A DNA stretch of 64,000 nt from Shimia sp022448905 (GCF_047126315.1 NZ_CP138953.1:2728001-2792000); one strand, 5' to 3'; counted from the stretch's first letter, positions 50,118 through 59,323 are shown. Numbers and translations: made by a program. The notes: generated by a model not told the origin, from the sequence alone.

Positions 50118-50900
50118 ATGTGTCGTTGGGCCGCCTATATTGGGGCACCGTGTTATTTAGAAGATGTTGTGACGCGGCCAGATCACTCGTTGATCCAGCA
50201 AAGCATGCAAGCGACAGAGTGCAAAACCCAGACCAACGGCGACGGCGTTGGTTTGGCGTGGTATGGCAGCCGGCAAGAACCAGGGCTGTATCGGGACATT
50301 TTGCCAGCGTGGTCTGACCCGAACTTGAGGTCGCTTACGGCACAGGTCGAGTCCGGGCTGTTTCTGGCGCATGTGCGGGCCTCCACTGGCACCGCCACCA
50401 GCCGCAACAACTGTCATCCATTTGCGGTGGGGCGGTGGTCTTTTATGCACAACGGTCAGGTTGGTGGGTTTGAGACCTTTCGACGGCGCGCGGATATGTT
50501 GATCCCGGATGAGCTGTATCCAGAGCGCAAGGGGGCGACGGACAGTGAGGTGTTGTTCCTCATGGGGTTGACCGAAGGCATGGATGACCATCCAAAAGAA
50601 TCCATGCAGATTGCCGTGGGCATCCTGGAGCGCATGAGCCGCGAGCGGGGCACCACGCCGCATATGCGGCTGGCAGCGGCATTTAGTGATGGCGACACGC
50701 TGTATGCCATTCGATACGCCTCCGACAATCGTGCGCCGACTGTGTACCATCGCGCCAGCGACACTCGCAGCGGCCGCGCTGTGGTGAGTGAGCCTTTGGT
50801 GGAGGCGGAAGATGGCTGGGAAGCCATACCGGCCGGATCGTTCTGTCGGTTCCACAAGGATGGCAGCTATGAGATTGAGCCGTTCCGGCCGCTCACTTGA
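50118..50900 (+). CDS. Class II glutamine amidotransferase (YafJ/EgtC-like)
   Basis: Ntn-type glutaminase domain with Cys2 as nucleophile directly after the initiator Met (MCRWAAYIG). FLAHVRASTGTATSRNNCHPF and WSFMHNGQVGGF are the family's glutamine-binding motifs, and DSEVLFLMG follows. No second catalytic domain is present in the 260 residues, as in E. coli YafJ; the amide acceptor and the partner are unknown. EgtC of ergothioneine synthesis has the same fold, but no ergothioneine genes are nearby. ATG 50118 follows AGGAG at good spacing. Confidence 0.85.
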   Translation: MCRWAAYIGAPCYLEDVVTRPDHSLIQQSMQATECKTQTNGDGVGLAWYGSRQEPGLYRDILPAWSDPNLRSLTAQVESGLFLAHVRASTGTATSRNNCHPFAVGRWSFMHNGQVGGFETFRRRADMLIPDELYPERKGATDSEVLFLMGLTEGMDDHPKESMQIAVGILERMSRERGTTPHMRLAAAFSDGDTLYAIRYASDNRAPTVYHRASDTRSGRAVVSEPLVEAEDGWEAIPAGSFCRFHKDGSYEIEPFRPLT

Positions 50901-50965
50901 TGATTTCAGCTGGCAATACTTAACTAGGGCATCAGTTTTGCAGGTATTGCCAGCCGCTGTTTGTT

Positions 50966-51823
50966 TTAGAAATCGCCGTTGCTGCGAATATTGGTCGCCC
51001 GGTCGCCAAAGGTTTCCTTGACAGAGTCTGTGTCCGCCAAAACCGTGCCTTGTGCCAAGATCTTTATGGAGTGATCCGTGGCGCGCCAGCGTGACTGTTT
51101 AAACCCATCGGCTAGTGCCAGACCAAATGGCATGCCCGCAGCCCAGTTCTTGAGAAACAAAGGGAATTCGATTGTCGAGTTTGTGTTGACAGCGATGGCG
51201 CCGGCGCCAACGGAAAAGCCGGCATCAACCATTTCTTCCGCCAAGGCCGCGCCGTAGCAGGCGGTTGTATAGAACATGCGCAGTCGATCGTCTGCGTTCA
51301 GGCCATCAATGGCCGCGCAGATGTCAGAGCGGGTGACATAACCTCCGCCCATGGAGTATTTTGTGCCCCCTCCTTCCTTTTCAACTCCATGCCCGTGCCA
51401 GATTAAGTCGACCTCATCTACATCAGCGTCAGAAAGTGCGTCACCAAGCGTTTCGGTAAGCTCGGTAAGGGTTGCTCCAGACCCGGTTACCGTAAGGATG
51501 CGATCATAGGCGACTCGGCAGATCGCGTAAGGCAGGGCAATGCCGGATTTTTCAATGAAACCGTAGAGACGTTCTTTGATCTTCTTGTTTTCGTTTTCCT
51601 CAATAAATTCGGAAAAAACGACAAGGACCCTCTCATGGCGGCGCACAATTCGCTCTTCACGTCGCCTTAAACTTGGACCTTCCTCGACGACACGCTTCAT
51701 ACTTTCTTGGCCTTCGTCCATCAGATCATTGTAGGTGCCAACAGCATTGGCCAGTCGAATTTTTCGCCGCTCACGCCTGTCTTGACGGCGTTGCTTGATT
51801 TTGTCTTTGCTTAAAAATCCCAT
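50966..51823 (-). CDS. Caspase-like (clan CD) cysteine protease-type protein
   Basis: 285 residues, no signal peptide. An N-terminal third (1-65) is very basic and likely helical. Then VDLIWHGHG (His143, Gly144, His145, Gly146) and RMFYTTACYGAAL (Cys189) resemble the two catalytic strands of clan CD peptidases such as caspases, metacaspases and CHAT proteins, where a His followed by Gly and a Cys in an ACxG setting form the dyad (caspases have QACRG). No known caspase partner, repeat or regulatory domain is present. It lies after the typA terminator and is convergent with the amidotransferase gene. Activity and role are unknown. Confidence 0.62.
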   Translation of the reverse strand: MGFLSKDKIKQRRQDRRERRKIRLANAVGTYNDLMDEGQESMKRVVEEGPSLRRREERIVRRHERVLVVFSEFIEENENKKIKERLYGFIEKSGIALPYAICRVAYDRILTVTGSGATLTELTETLGDALSDADVDEVDLIWHGHGVEKEGGGTKYSMGGGYVTRSDICAAIDGLNADDRLRMFYTTACYGAALAEEMVDAGFSVGAGAIAVNTNSTIEFPLFLKNWAAGMPFGLALADGFKQSRWRATDHSIKILAQGTVLADTDSVKETFGDRATNIRSNGDF

Positions 51824-51839
51824 AGTACCCTCAGAAATC

Positions 51840-51885
51840 GAAAAAATAAAAAACAGGCAGAACCCGCGTGGGAACTCTGCCTGTT
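51840..51885 (-). terminator. Terminator of typA
   Basis: Stem AACAGGCAGA with TCTGCCTGTT (51852-51885) around a 14-base loop; on the minus strand it is followed by TTTTATTTTTTC. It ends typA transcription before the caspase-like gene. Confidence 0.85.
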
Positions 51886-51930
51886 CTTTTGTAATTCGAT
51901 CAATTCCGGGAATCCGGAAGCAGGACGCTC

Positions 51931-53748
51931 TTAGTTTTGTTTGGACATCCGCTTGCGCTCGTGCGGGTCCAGGTAGCGTTTGCGCAGACGCACTGTGTTT
52001 GGTGTGACTTCCACCAGTTCGTCGTCGTTGATGTAGGCGATGGCCTCTTCCAGAGACAGCGTCATGGGCGTTGTCAGGCGTACCGCTTCATCAGAACCAG
52101 ACGCGCGCACGTTGGTGAGCTTCTTGCCTTTCAGCGGGTTCACTTCGAGGTCGTTGTCACGAGAGTGCTCGCCGATGATCATGCCGGTGTAGACGTCGGC
52201 CTGGGCGCCAATCATCATCTTGCCGCGGTCTTCGAGGTTCCAAAGGGCGTAGGCCACAGACTGGCCGTTCTCCATGGAGATCAGCACACCTGCGCGACGG
52301 CCGGGGATGGCACCTTTGTATTCGGTCCAGCCGTGGAACACGCGGTTCAGAACGCCGGTGCCGCGGGTGTCGGTGAGGAACTCGCCGTGGTAGCCGATCA
52401 GGCCACGCGAGGGCACGTGGGCGATGATGCGGGTTTTGCCAGCACCAGCTGGGCGCATTTCAACCAACTCGCCTTTGCGGGAGCCTGTGAGCTTCTCGAT
52501 GACTGCGCCGGAGTATTCGTCATCCACGTCGATGGTGGCTTCTTCGACTGGTTCCATGCGGACACCGTTTTCTTCGCGCATGATCACCTGTGGACGGGAG
52601 ATCGACAGCTCAAAGCCTTCGCGGCGCATGTTTTCGATCAGAACGCCCATCTGCAGTTCGCCACGGCCGGAAACCTCAAAGGCTTCGCCACCGGGGGTGT
52701 CTGCGATTTTGATCGCCACGTTGGACTCGGCCTCTTTGTAAAGGCGGTCGCGGATCACGCGGGACTGAACCTTTTTGCCGTCACGGCCCGCCAGCGGGCT
52801 GTCGTTGATGCCAAAGGTCACGGTGATGGTTGGTGGATCGATTGGCTGTGCTTCCAGCGGCTCGTCTACGGCCAGCGCACAGATGGTGTCTGCCACGGTG
52901 GCTTTGGCCATACCTGCGATAGAGACGATGTCGCCAGCTTGCGCTTCTTCGATGTCTTGCTGGGCGAGGCCACGGAAGGCTTGGATCTTAGTGACGCGGA
53001 ACTGTTCGATTTTCTGGCCAATGCGGGAGATCGCCTGAACAGTGGCGCCCACTTTCAAGGTGCCGGATTCCACACGGCCGGTCAGGATGCGGCCCACAAA
53101 TGGGTCGGACCCCAAAGTGGTGGCCAGCATGCGGAAGTCATCTTCTTGCTGGTGAACCTGTTTTGGCTCCGGCACGTGGTTCACAATCAGGTTGAACAGC
53201 GCGTGCAGGTCCTGACGTGGGCCGTCGAGTTCTGCATCTGCCCAGCCGTTGCGGCCGGAAGCGTACATGTGTGGAAAGTCGAGTTGGTCGTCGTTGGCAT
53301 CCAGAGAGGCAAAAAGGTCAAAGCACTCATCCAATGCGCGATCAGGTTCGGCGTCTGGTTTGTCCACTTTGTTCAGCACCACAATGGGTCGCAGGCCCAG
53401 AGCCAAGGCCTTGGAGGTCACAAACTTGGTCTGAGGCATTGGGCCTTCGGCGGCGTCCACTAGCAGAACCACACCGTCGACCATGCTCAGGATGCGCTCA
53501 ACCTCGCCACCGAAGTCGGCGTGGCCTGGGGTGTCCACGATGTTGATGCGGGTGCCTTTCCATTCCACGGAGGTTGGCTTGGCAAAGATCGTGATGCCGC
53601 GTTCGCGCTCCAGATCGTTGCTGTCCATGGCGCGTTCCGCCACTTCCTGGTTTTCCCGGAATGCGCCCGACTGTTTCAGCAGCTCGTCCACGAGCGTGGT
53701 TTTGCCGTGGTCAACGTGGGCGATGATGGCGATATTGCGAAGATCCAT
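51931..53748 (-). CDS. typA: Translational GTPase TypA/BipA
   Basis: Ribosome-associated GTPase, 605 residues from ATG 53748; the frame extends upstream to 53796. IIAHVDHGKTTLVDEL is the P-loop, DTPGHADFGGEV the G3 motif, and VVLNKVDKPDAEPDR the G4 motif. The EF-G-like domains and the specific C-terminal domain (VTPNTVRLRKRYLDPHERKR) follow. BipA acts in 50S maturation and stress adaptation. It is the only gene of its transcript, ending at a terminator. Confidence 0.97.
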   Translation of the reverse strand: MDLRNIAIIAHVDHGKTTLVDELLKQSGAFRENQEVAERAMDSNDLERERGITIFAKPTSVEWKGTRINIVDTPGHADFGGEVERILSMVDGVVLLVDAAEGPMPQTKFVTSKALALGLRPIVVLNKVDKPDAEPDRALDECFDLFASLDANDDQLDFPHMYASGRNGWADAELDGPRQDLHALFNLIVNHVPEPKQVHQQEDDFRMLATTLGSDPFVGRILTGRVESGTLKVGATVQAISRIGQKIEQFRVTKIQAFRGLAQQDIEEAQAGDIVSIAGMAKATVADTICALAVDEPLEAQPIDPPTITVTFGINDSPLAGRDGKKVQSRVIRDRLYKEAESNVAIKIADTPGGEAFEVSGRGELQMGVLIENMRREGFELSISRPQVIMREENGVRMEPVEEATIDVDDEYSGAVIEKLTGSRKGELVEMRPAGAGKTRIIAHVPSRGLIGYHGEFLTDTRGTGVLNRVFHGWTEYKGAIPGRRAGVLISMENGQSVAYALWNLEDRGKMMIGAQADVYTGMIIGEHSRDNDLEVNPLKGKKLTNVRASGSDEAVRLTTPMTLSLEEAIAYINDDELVEVTPNTVRLRKRYLDPHERKRMSKQN

Positions 53749-53818
53749 AAGGGCAGCCTTTCCTGTTCGCGCTCGCCCTAACGTGGGTTGTGGCAAAAGG
53801 CCAGCCCTTTAATGCCAG

Positions 53819-54154
53819 TTAGTGAACGGCGGTCTTGGAAAACAGGTTGATCACGAGGATTCCGGCTACAATCAGCCCCATTCCGAGGATCGCGGCTAGA
53901 TCAAGTTTTTGACCAAAGGCGAAATAAGCGATGATCGAGATCGAAATGATACCCAAGCCGGACCAGACCGCATAGGTGATGCCAACGGGCAGATAGCGTA
54001 GGGTTTGCGCCATCATGTAGAAGGCGAGGCCATAACCGATCACCACGATGATTGAGGGAATGGGCTTGGTGAATTGCTGACTGGCCTGCAGCGCAGCGGT
54101 GCCGATGGTTTCAAACACAACGGCGACCAGAAGGATCAGATAGGCTTTGGGCAT
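53819..54154 (-). CDS. SMR-family small multidrug efflux protein
   Basis: A 111-residue protein of four helices. The conserved membrane glutamate is Glu15 (VVFETIGTAAL), the counterpart of EmrE Glu14, and YAVWSGLGIISISIIAYFAFGQKLD is the SMR signature region. It should export cationic drugs by proton antiport as a dimer. It is 15 bases downstream of the YitT-type gene on the same strand, probably one transcript. EmrE-like and SugE-like members are not separable with certainty. Confidence 0.9.
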   Translation of the reverse strand: MPKAYLILLVAVVFETIGTAALQASQQFTKPIPSIIVVIGYGLAFYMMAQTLRYLPVGITYAVWSGLGIISISIIAYFAFGQKLDLAAILGMGLIVAGILVINLFSKTAVH

Positions 54155-54169
54155 ACGCGTCCCTGGAGG

Positions 54170-54790
54170 TTAGCGCGCGATATAGCGATCGCGCCGGTGA
54201 TTTGTTGCGATCATAATATTGGTAATCGCGGCACCGACGAGCGAGAAGACGACCGCGTTGAGGTCAAAAAACGACAAGGCCAGACCAAAGACCAGCACGT
54301 CAAAGCCAAGTTGGACCCAACCTGCTTTGATGCCTTTGGCGTCCTGCAGCCACACGGCCACGATGCCGACACCGCCAAGGGTGGCGCCGTGGCGGAACAG
54401 GACGATGAGGCCTGCGCCGGCGGTCACGCCTGCGAGTGCTGCGCCAAGCAGTGGATGGACGTTTGTCAGGGTAAAAAACTGAGGCAGGATTGCGCTCCAG
54501 ACAGAAAGAAGACCTACGGCGGCGAAAGTTTTGAGCGTAAAAGCCAGCCCCATGCGAAGATAGGCGATGAGATAAAATGGCAAGTTCATCAAAAAGAATA
54601 CGGAGCCAAAGCTCATACCCGTTGCCTTAGCCGTGACCAGAGAGAGGCCGGCAATTTGACCTGTGAAGAGATCGCATGCCTGCAGGAACTCTACCGCAAG
54701 GGAGACAAGAAGTGTGCCAACGATCAACCCTTGAATGTCGTCAAAAGGGCTGTGTTTATCAGGGCTTGGGGATTCAATAAAACTTACCAT
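54170..54790 (-). CDS. YitT-family (DUF161) membrane protein
   Basis: 206 residues with about five or six helices. QIAGLSLVTAKATGMSFGSVFFLMNLPFYLIAY (recognised in two halves) and FRHGATLGGVGIVAVWLQ correspond to the two conserved YitT regions. Family function is unknown; a transporter-like fold is likely. It precedes the SMR gene in the same direction by 15 bases. The start has no close alternative; ATG 54790 gives MVSFIESPSPD. Confidence 0.82.
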   Translation of the reverse strand: MVSFIESPSPDKHSPFDDIQGLIVGTLLVSLAVEFLQACDLFTGQIAGLSLVTAKATGMSFGSVFFLMNLPFYLIAYLRMGLAFTLKTFAAVGLLSVWSAILPQFFTLTNVHPLLGAALAGVTAGAGLIVLFRHGATLGGVGIVAVWLQDAKGIKAGWVQLGFDVLVFGLALSFFDLNAVVFSLVGAAITNIMIATNHRRDRYIAR

Positions 54791-54883
54791 GTGTAGGATT
54801 TGCCGCAGCGCAGCGAAGCTGTCTAGAGGGGGCGGCGCAAGGCCGCTATGCGCTGGGGGTCTACCTGACGGATGGTGAAGATG

Positions 54884-54914
54884 GTCCTAAGGCGCGCCAC
54901 TCGCGCCTTAGGAC
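54884..54914. terminator. Hairpin after icd
   Basis: Perfect 13-base stem (GTCCTAAGGCGCG with CGCGCCTTAGGAC) around CCACT, 15 bases past the icd stop. There is no T-run, so Rho-independent release is uncertain; it may stabilise the mRNA end. Confidence 0.6.
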
Positions 54915-54929
54915 AAAGTGTCTCATCGC

Positions 54930-56144
54930 TTATCCGGCGAGCGCTTTGTTGAGGTTTTCGTCAATCTTCTCAAGGAAGCCCATGGTGGTGAGCCAGCCTT
55001 GATCCGGGCCAACCAGCAGAGCCAGATCTTTGGTCATGTAACCGCCTTCGACGGTTTCGATGATCACCCGCTCGAGGGTTTCAGCAAAGGCGCGCAGGGC
55101 AATGTTGTTGTCCAGCTTCGCGCGGTGCTTCAGGCCGCCAGTCCAGGCGTAGATCGATGCGATGGAGTTGGTGGAGGTGGCTTCGCCTTTTTGGTGCTGG
55201 CGATAGTGACGGGTCACGGTGCCGTGGGCCGCCTCGGCCTCCACAATCTTTCCATCTGGCGTCATCAGTTGCGAGGTCATCAGGCCAAGCGAGCCAAAAC
55301 CTTGTGCCACAGTGTCGGACTGTACGTCGCCGTCGTAGTTCTTGCAGGCCCAGACAAATTTGCCGTTCCACTTCATGGCGCAGGCGACCATGTCGTCGAT
55401 CAGCCGGTGTTCATACCAGATGCCGGCGGCTTTGAATTTTTCTTCGAACTCTTCCTCATAGACCTTTTGGAACAGGTCTTTGAAACGGCCGTCATAGGCT
55501 TTCAGGATGGTGTTCTTGGTAGAGAGGTACACCGGCCACCCGAGGTTCAGGCCGTAGTTGAGCGAGGCGCGGGCAAAGTCGATGATGGAGCTGTCGAGGT
55601 TGTACATCGCCTGATAGACACCGGCGGACGGTGCATCGTAGACCTCTTTCTCGATCACAGTGCCGTCTTCACCAACAAATTTCATGGTCAGCTTACCAGC
55701 GCCCGGGAAGGTGAAGTCGGTGGCTTTGTACTGATCGCCAAAGGCGTGACGACCCACCACGATGGGGGAGGTCCAGCCGGGCACAAGGCGCGGCACGTTG
55801 CGACAGATGATTGGCTGGCGGAACACCACACCGCCGAGGATGTTGCGGATGGTGCCGTTGGGGGAGCGCCACATTTTTTTGAGGCCAAACTCTTCCACCC
55901 GCTGCTCATCGGGCGTGATGGTGGCGCATTTCACGGCCACACCAATCTCTTTGGTCTTCTCCGCGGCGTCGATGGTGATCTGGTCTTCGGTGCGGTCCCG
56001 CTCTTCGATGCCCAGATCGTAGTAAAGCAGGTCGAGATCGAGATAAGGCAGGATCAATTTGTCCTTGATGAACTGCCACATAATGCGAGTCATTTCATCG
56101 CCGTCCATTTCGACGATGGGGTTGTCCACTTTGATCTTGGTCAT
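54930..56144 (-). CDS. icd: NADP-dependent isocitrate dehydrogenase
   Basis: Oxidative decarboxylation of isocitrate to 2-oxoglutarate; 404 residues. MTKIKVDNPIVEMDGDEMTRIMWQFIKDKLI (recognised in parts) and YYDLGIEERDRT belong to the dimeric eukaryote-like IDH group common in alphaproteobacteria. IRNILGGVVFRQPIICRNVPRLVPGW binds isocitrate, and NYDGDVQSDTVAQGFGSLGLMTSQLM and AAHGTVTRHYRQHQKG form the metal and NADP sites. A 413-codon plus-strand frame covering it is a shadow. It is transcribed alone. Confidence 0.98.
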   Translation of the reverse strand: MTKIKVDNPIVEMDGDEMTRIMWQFIKDKLILPYLDLDLLYYDLGIEERDRTEDQITIDAAEKTKEIGVAVKCATITPDEQRVEEFGLKKMWRSPNGTIRNILGGVVFRQPIICRNVPRLVPGWTSPIVVGRHAFGDQYKATDFTFPGAGKLTMKFVGEDGTVIEKEVYDAPSAGVYQAMYNLDSSIIDFARASLNYGLNLGWPVYLSTKNTILKAYDGRFKDLFQKVYEEEFEEKFKAAGIWYEHRLIDDMVACAMKWNGKFVWACKNYDGDVQSDTVAQGFGSLGLMTSQLMTPDGKIVEAEAAHGTVTRHYRQHQKGEATSTNSIASIYAWTGGLKHRAKLDNNIALRAFAETLERVIIETVEGGYMTKDLALLVGPDQGWLTTMGFLEKIDENLNKALAG

Positions 56145-56363
56145 GGGGGTCTCCTGTGAACCGAGTCGTATTTGGCGCCTGTCCTAAGGCAATTCAGTCT
56201 CGTTGGGAAGGCTTTGTATGCGATTGTATACAGTTTAAATTGGGCGCGAATTTTTGTTGCGTGAAACGTAGCATGACAATTGTTTTTGACAAAATGTCGC
56301 GGGTTCTCGACCACAATGCTAGATGCCGTTAGGGTCACGTTAAACGGGTGTTGGAGTGTGGCT

Positions 56364-58190
56364 GTGAAACAGGCGATAGCAGAGGTGGTGCGGTGTTTTG
56401 AAGTGGCCTGGCGTTTGCGCTGGCCGTTTATCCAGTCGCATCTGGTGTTTAATATCTTGTTGGCGGCGGCCTTTGCGCCCTTGATGGCGGCTACGGTGCA
56501 TCTGGCGCTGACGTTTTCCGGCAAACCGGCGTTGGCGGATTTTGACATCGCGGTGTTCTTGCTCTCTCCAGTGGGCTTTGTCGCCGGATTGGTGATTGCA
56601 GGCCTGGCGCTCGTGCTGCTGACGCTGGATGTGTCGTTCATGATGGCGGTGGCATTGCGGGATCGGGCTGGGAAATCCCATGGATTCCTGGATGGCGTGG
56701 CGATGGTTCTGCCGCGTATACCGGCCGTGCTTGGACTGGCGATGCAGTTTTGTTTGCGGCTGCTGGTGATGTGCCTGCCGTTCTTGGCAATTTGCGGATT
56801 GGCTTTTGTCACATGGATGACGGACTACGACATCAACTACTACCTCAGTTTTCATCCGCCGGAGTTTGTTCAGACCGTGGTGGTTTGCGGGATCGCATTG
56901 GCGGTGATGGTGGCATTGGTTCTCTGGCGCACATTGGGTTGGGTGTTGGCTTTGCCTCTGGTCGTATTTGACGGGCAGCGGGCAGGGGCGGCTTTGCGGG
57001 AAAGCCAGTCCCGGATGGCGGGACGCAGGGTGACGTTCCTTGTGCGCTTGGCAATTTGGGCCGCGCTGGGGGCGGTGATTGGCGGTGCGGTGTTGTTTGT
57101 GGTTGGCGCGATCATACAGTTTGGTCTGCATTTTGTGCCGTTTGGCCTCAAAGGCCTGGCTGCGTTTTTGTTTCTGTCCACCGGACTGTGGGCGGGGTTG
57201 AACCTCGTTTTGACATCTTTCACCACCGGTGCCTTGGCCGTGGCCTTCATGGGGTTTGCGGGCTGGCCAGACGCGGGAGAGAAGCGCGAAGTGCCCAAAG
57301 GGGTGCTGACCGGCGTGGTCGCGGTGGCGGCACTTGTGACCGTGTTGGGCGGCTTTGGTATCGCAGAGTTGGTCAAAGTAGATCAGGATCGGCCTGTGGC
57401 GGTGATTGCCCATCGTGGCGCCTCTGGAGCGGCACCTGAAAACACCATGGCGGCGGTCACACGCGCGGTGGAGGATCAGTCGGATTGGGTTGAGATTGAC
57501 GTTCAGGAAACTGTCGCTGGTGCGGTGGTTGTGGTGCATGACAGCGATTTCATGAAGGTTGCGGGCAACCCCTTGAAGATCTGGGATGCGACTTTGGCGG
57601 ACCTAGAGGCAATCGACATTGGCAGCTGGTTTGATCCAGCTTTTGCGGCCGAGCGCACAGCCACCCTTGAGCAGGTTTTGCTGGCGGCAAAAGACAAGTC
57701 AGGTGTGGTGATCGAGTTGAAATACTACGGCCATGACGAGGATTTGGAGCAGAGGGTGATCGACATCGTTGAAGCCACAGACATGGTGGATCAAGTGAAG
57801 ATCATGTCGTTGAAAACCGATGCCGTAGCAAAGATGCGAAAGCTGCGCCCTGAGTGGAATGTCGGGCTGCTTGCTTCGGCGTCGTTGGGCAACATGTGGG
57901 ATCTGGATGTGGACTTCCTGGCCGTGAACAGCGCCACCATGTCTCGCCAACTGGTGCGCGGCTCCCATGACGTGGGCAAAGAGGTCTACGTGTGGACGGT
58001 GAACGATGCGCTGTCGATGTCGGGTATGTTGTCTTTTGGCGTGGACGGGTTGATCACCGACGAGCCGGCGCTGGCGCGGCAAGTTTTGGCGGATCGCAAA
58101 ACGTTGAGCGGTGTGGAGCGGTTAGTGCTTGGTCTGGCGGGGCGGATTGGGTTGGATGTGCCGCATCGAGGTGACGATGAGGTGCAATAA
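56364..58190 (+). CDS. Membrane-domain glycerophosphodiester phosphodiesterase
   Basis: The start GTG 56364 is preceded by GGAG (56353-56356); the frame runs upstream to 56280. Residues 1 to about 330 form several membrane helices of the GDPD membrane-domain type (GPDPase_memb). The C-terminal catalytic domain begins VAVIAHRGASGAAPENT, with EIDVQETVAGAVVVVHDSDF (two acidic ligands) and VIELKYYG, and would split glycerophosphodiesters into glycerol 3-phosphate and an alcohol. The end overlaps the PLA2-like gene by 14 bases, so both are probably produced together for phospholipid breakdown. Confidence 0.9.
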   Translation: MKQAIAEVVRCFEVAWRLRWPFIQSHLVFNILLAAAFAPLMAATVHLALTFSGKPALADFDIAVFLLSPVGFVAGLVIAGLALVLLTLDVSFMMAVALRDRAGKSHGFLDGVAMVLPRIPAVLGLAMQFCLRLLVMCLPFLAICGLAFVTWMTDYDINYYLSFHPPEFVQTVVVCGIALAVMVALVLWRTLGWVLALPLVVFDGQRAGAALRESQSRMAGRRVTFLVRLAIWAALGAVIGGAVLFVVGAIIQFGLHFVPFGLKGLAAFLFLSTGLWAGLNLVLTSFTTGALAVAFMGFAGWPDAGEKREVPKGVLTGVVAVAALVTVLGGFGIAELVKVDQDRPVAVIAHRGASGAAPENTMAAVTRAVEDQSDWVEIDVQETVAGAVVVVHDSDFMKVAGNPLKIWDATLADLEAIDIGSWFDPAFAAERTATLEQVLLAAKDKSGVVIELKYYGHDEDLEQRVIDIVEATDMVDQVKIMSLKTDAVAKMRKLRPEWNVGLLASASLGNMWDLDVDFLAVNSATMSRQLVRGSHDVGKEVYVWTVNDALSMSGMLSFGVDGLITDEPALARQVLADRKTLSGVERLVLGLAGRIGLDVPHRGDDEVQ

Positions 58191-58740
58191 TCTGATTGCC
58201 GCGATTAGTGCGATTTTTGTTTTGTGTGAACCGGTTACGGCGCAGGTCTCAAGTGAGGGGCTAGGCTGGTCTGCGAAAGTTGAAGTCTGGCGGCATAGCC
58301 GATTGCAAGCGCTGCGCGAGGAGGACCCTACGGCCTTGGGGCCTTTCACGACGGACGGGTGTTCCGGTGGAATGTCGGCGGCGTGGGGCGCGATGGCGCG
58401 CACTTTTCCATGGTTTGCGCGAGTGTTCGAGCATGAGGCGCCCTGGCATGACTGCTGTGTGGTGCATGACCAAGCGTATCATCTGGGTGGTGAGACTGCG
58501 GATGCAGAAAAAGGATTTTTTGCGCGGCTGAAGGCGGACGAAGAGCTGCGCATTTGCGTGCAGGGCGTGGCGGATGCACAGGCAGAGGCCTTGGCCCTTC
58601 AATATGATGGCACATCAGAAGATGTCACGGCTGCAATCTATTTTGTGGCCGATCGCATGTATGAGGCGGTTCGAGTGGGCGGTTTGCCGTGCTCGGGTCT
58701 GCCGTGGCGATGGGGCTATGGGTGGCCTCAATGTTTCTAA
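58177..58740 (+). CDS. Secreted phospholipase A2-like protein
   Basis: ATG 58177 (MRCNNLIAA) lies within the end of the GDPD gene, with GAGGTG just upstream. A signal peptide covers residues 1 to about 22. The core has FTTDGCSGG (Asp60, Cys62, a calcium-loop-like start) and HDCCVVHDQAYHLGG (92-105), matching the phospholipase A2 active-site CCxxHDxxY, with His97 and Asp98 as the catalytic pair and two conserved cysteines. The 187-residue size fits secreted bacterial PLA2. Overlap with GDPD suggests a two-step route: deacylation, then diester cleavage. Activity is inferred, not shown. Confidence 0.72.
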   Translation: MRCNNLIAAISAIFVLCEPVTAQVSSEGLGWSAKVEVWRHSRLQALREEDPTALGPFTTDGCSGGMSAAWGAMARTFPWFARVFEHEAPWHDCCVVHDQAYHLGGETADAEKGFFARLKADEELRICVQGVADAQAEALALQYDGTSEDVTAAIYFVADRMYEAVRVGGLPCSGLPWRWGYGWPQCF

Positions 58741-58741
58741 G

Positions 58742-59323
58742 TTAGCCGTTTTCGGAAAACCATTTGGCAATGCGCGCTTTGAGATGCTCCCAAATCGCAG
58801 GAGCGCCTTTGGCAACTTTCCAGCCAACACGATCTTCAAGCTGTTCGCGCGTGACGTTGTATTCCGGCCAGGTACCGCCATTGGTTTCAAGATTTCCAAT
58901 CACCGGCTGCACACGGTCGATGCTTTTGGCAAAAACGGCGTCGTCGCTCTCTGCGGCTTCAAACTCATTCCATAGGGCGCGGAGTTCGACGGCTTGATCG
59001 TCTGGCAGAAGGCCAAAGATCCGGTCTGCCGCTGCACTTTCCGCTGCTTCCATGGCGGTAATGTCATGATCGCCGTGGATTGGGCTGTCACCAACATCAA
59101 TCTCTACCAGATCATGGATCAGCAACATGCGGATCACGCGATCCAGATTAATGTCCTTGTTGGCATGTTCAGACAGGATCAGCGCATAGAGTGCTATGTG
59201 CCAGCTGTGGCTGCCGCTGTCTTCCTTGCGGTGTCCGTCAAGCACATTGGTGGCGCGGTAGACAGATTTGAGCTTATCGGCTTCGGTCAGGAAGGCGATT
59301 TGTGCAGCGAGGCGGTCGCTCAT
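58742..59323 (-). CDS. HD-domain phosphohydrolase (YfbR-like)
   Basis: 193 residues with the HD metal-binding residues: His39 (SGSHSWH), His70-Asp71 (LLIHDLVEIDVGD) and a later Asp in FAKSIDRVQPVI. This resembles YfbR-type 5'-deoxynucleotidases, which trim dNMPs, and related HD proteins. It is the last gene of a three-gene minus-strand operon: its start overlaps the 80-residue gene by four bases. It ends next to the PLA2-like gene, one base apart. Confidence 0.83.
   Translation of the reverse strand: MSDRLAAQIAFLTEADKLKSVYRATNVLDGHRKEDSGSHSWHIALYALILSEHANKDINLDRVIRMLLIHDLVEIDVGDSPIHGDHDITAMEAAESAAADRIFGLLPDDQAVELRALWNEFEAAESDDAVFAKSIDRVQPVIGNLETNGGTWPEYNVTREQLEDRVGWKVAKGAPAIWEHLKARIAKWFSENG

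Noticed and set aside
51937..53463. 508-codon open frame opposite typA
   Set aside because: Antisense shadow of typA with no domain and biased composition.
54918..56159. 413-codon open frame opposite icd
   Set aside because: It is antisense to a certain icd gene, has no recognised motif, and is long only because high-GC codons open the opposite frame.
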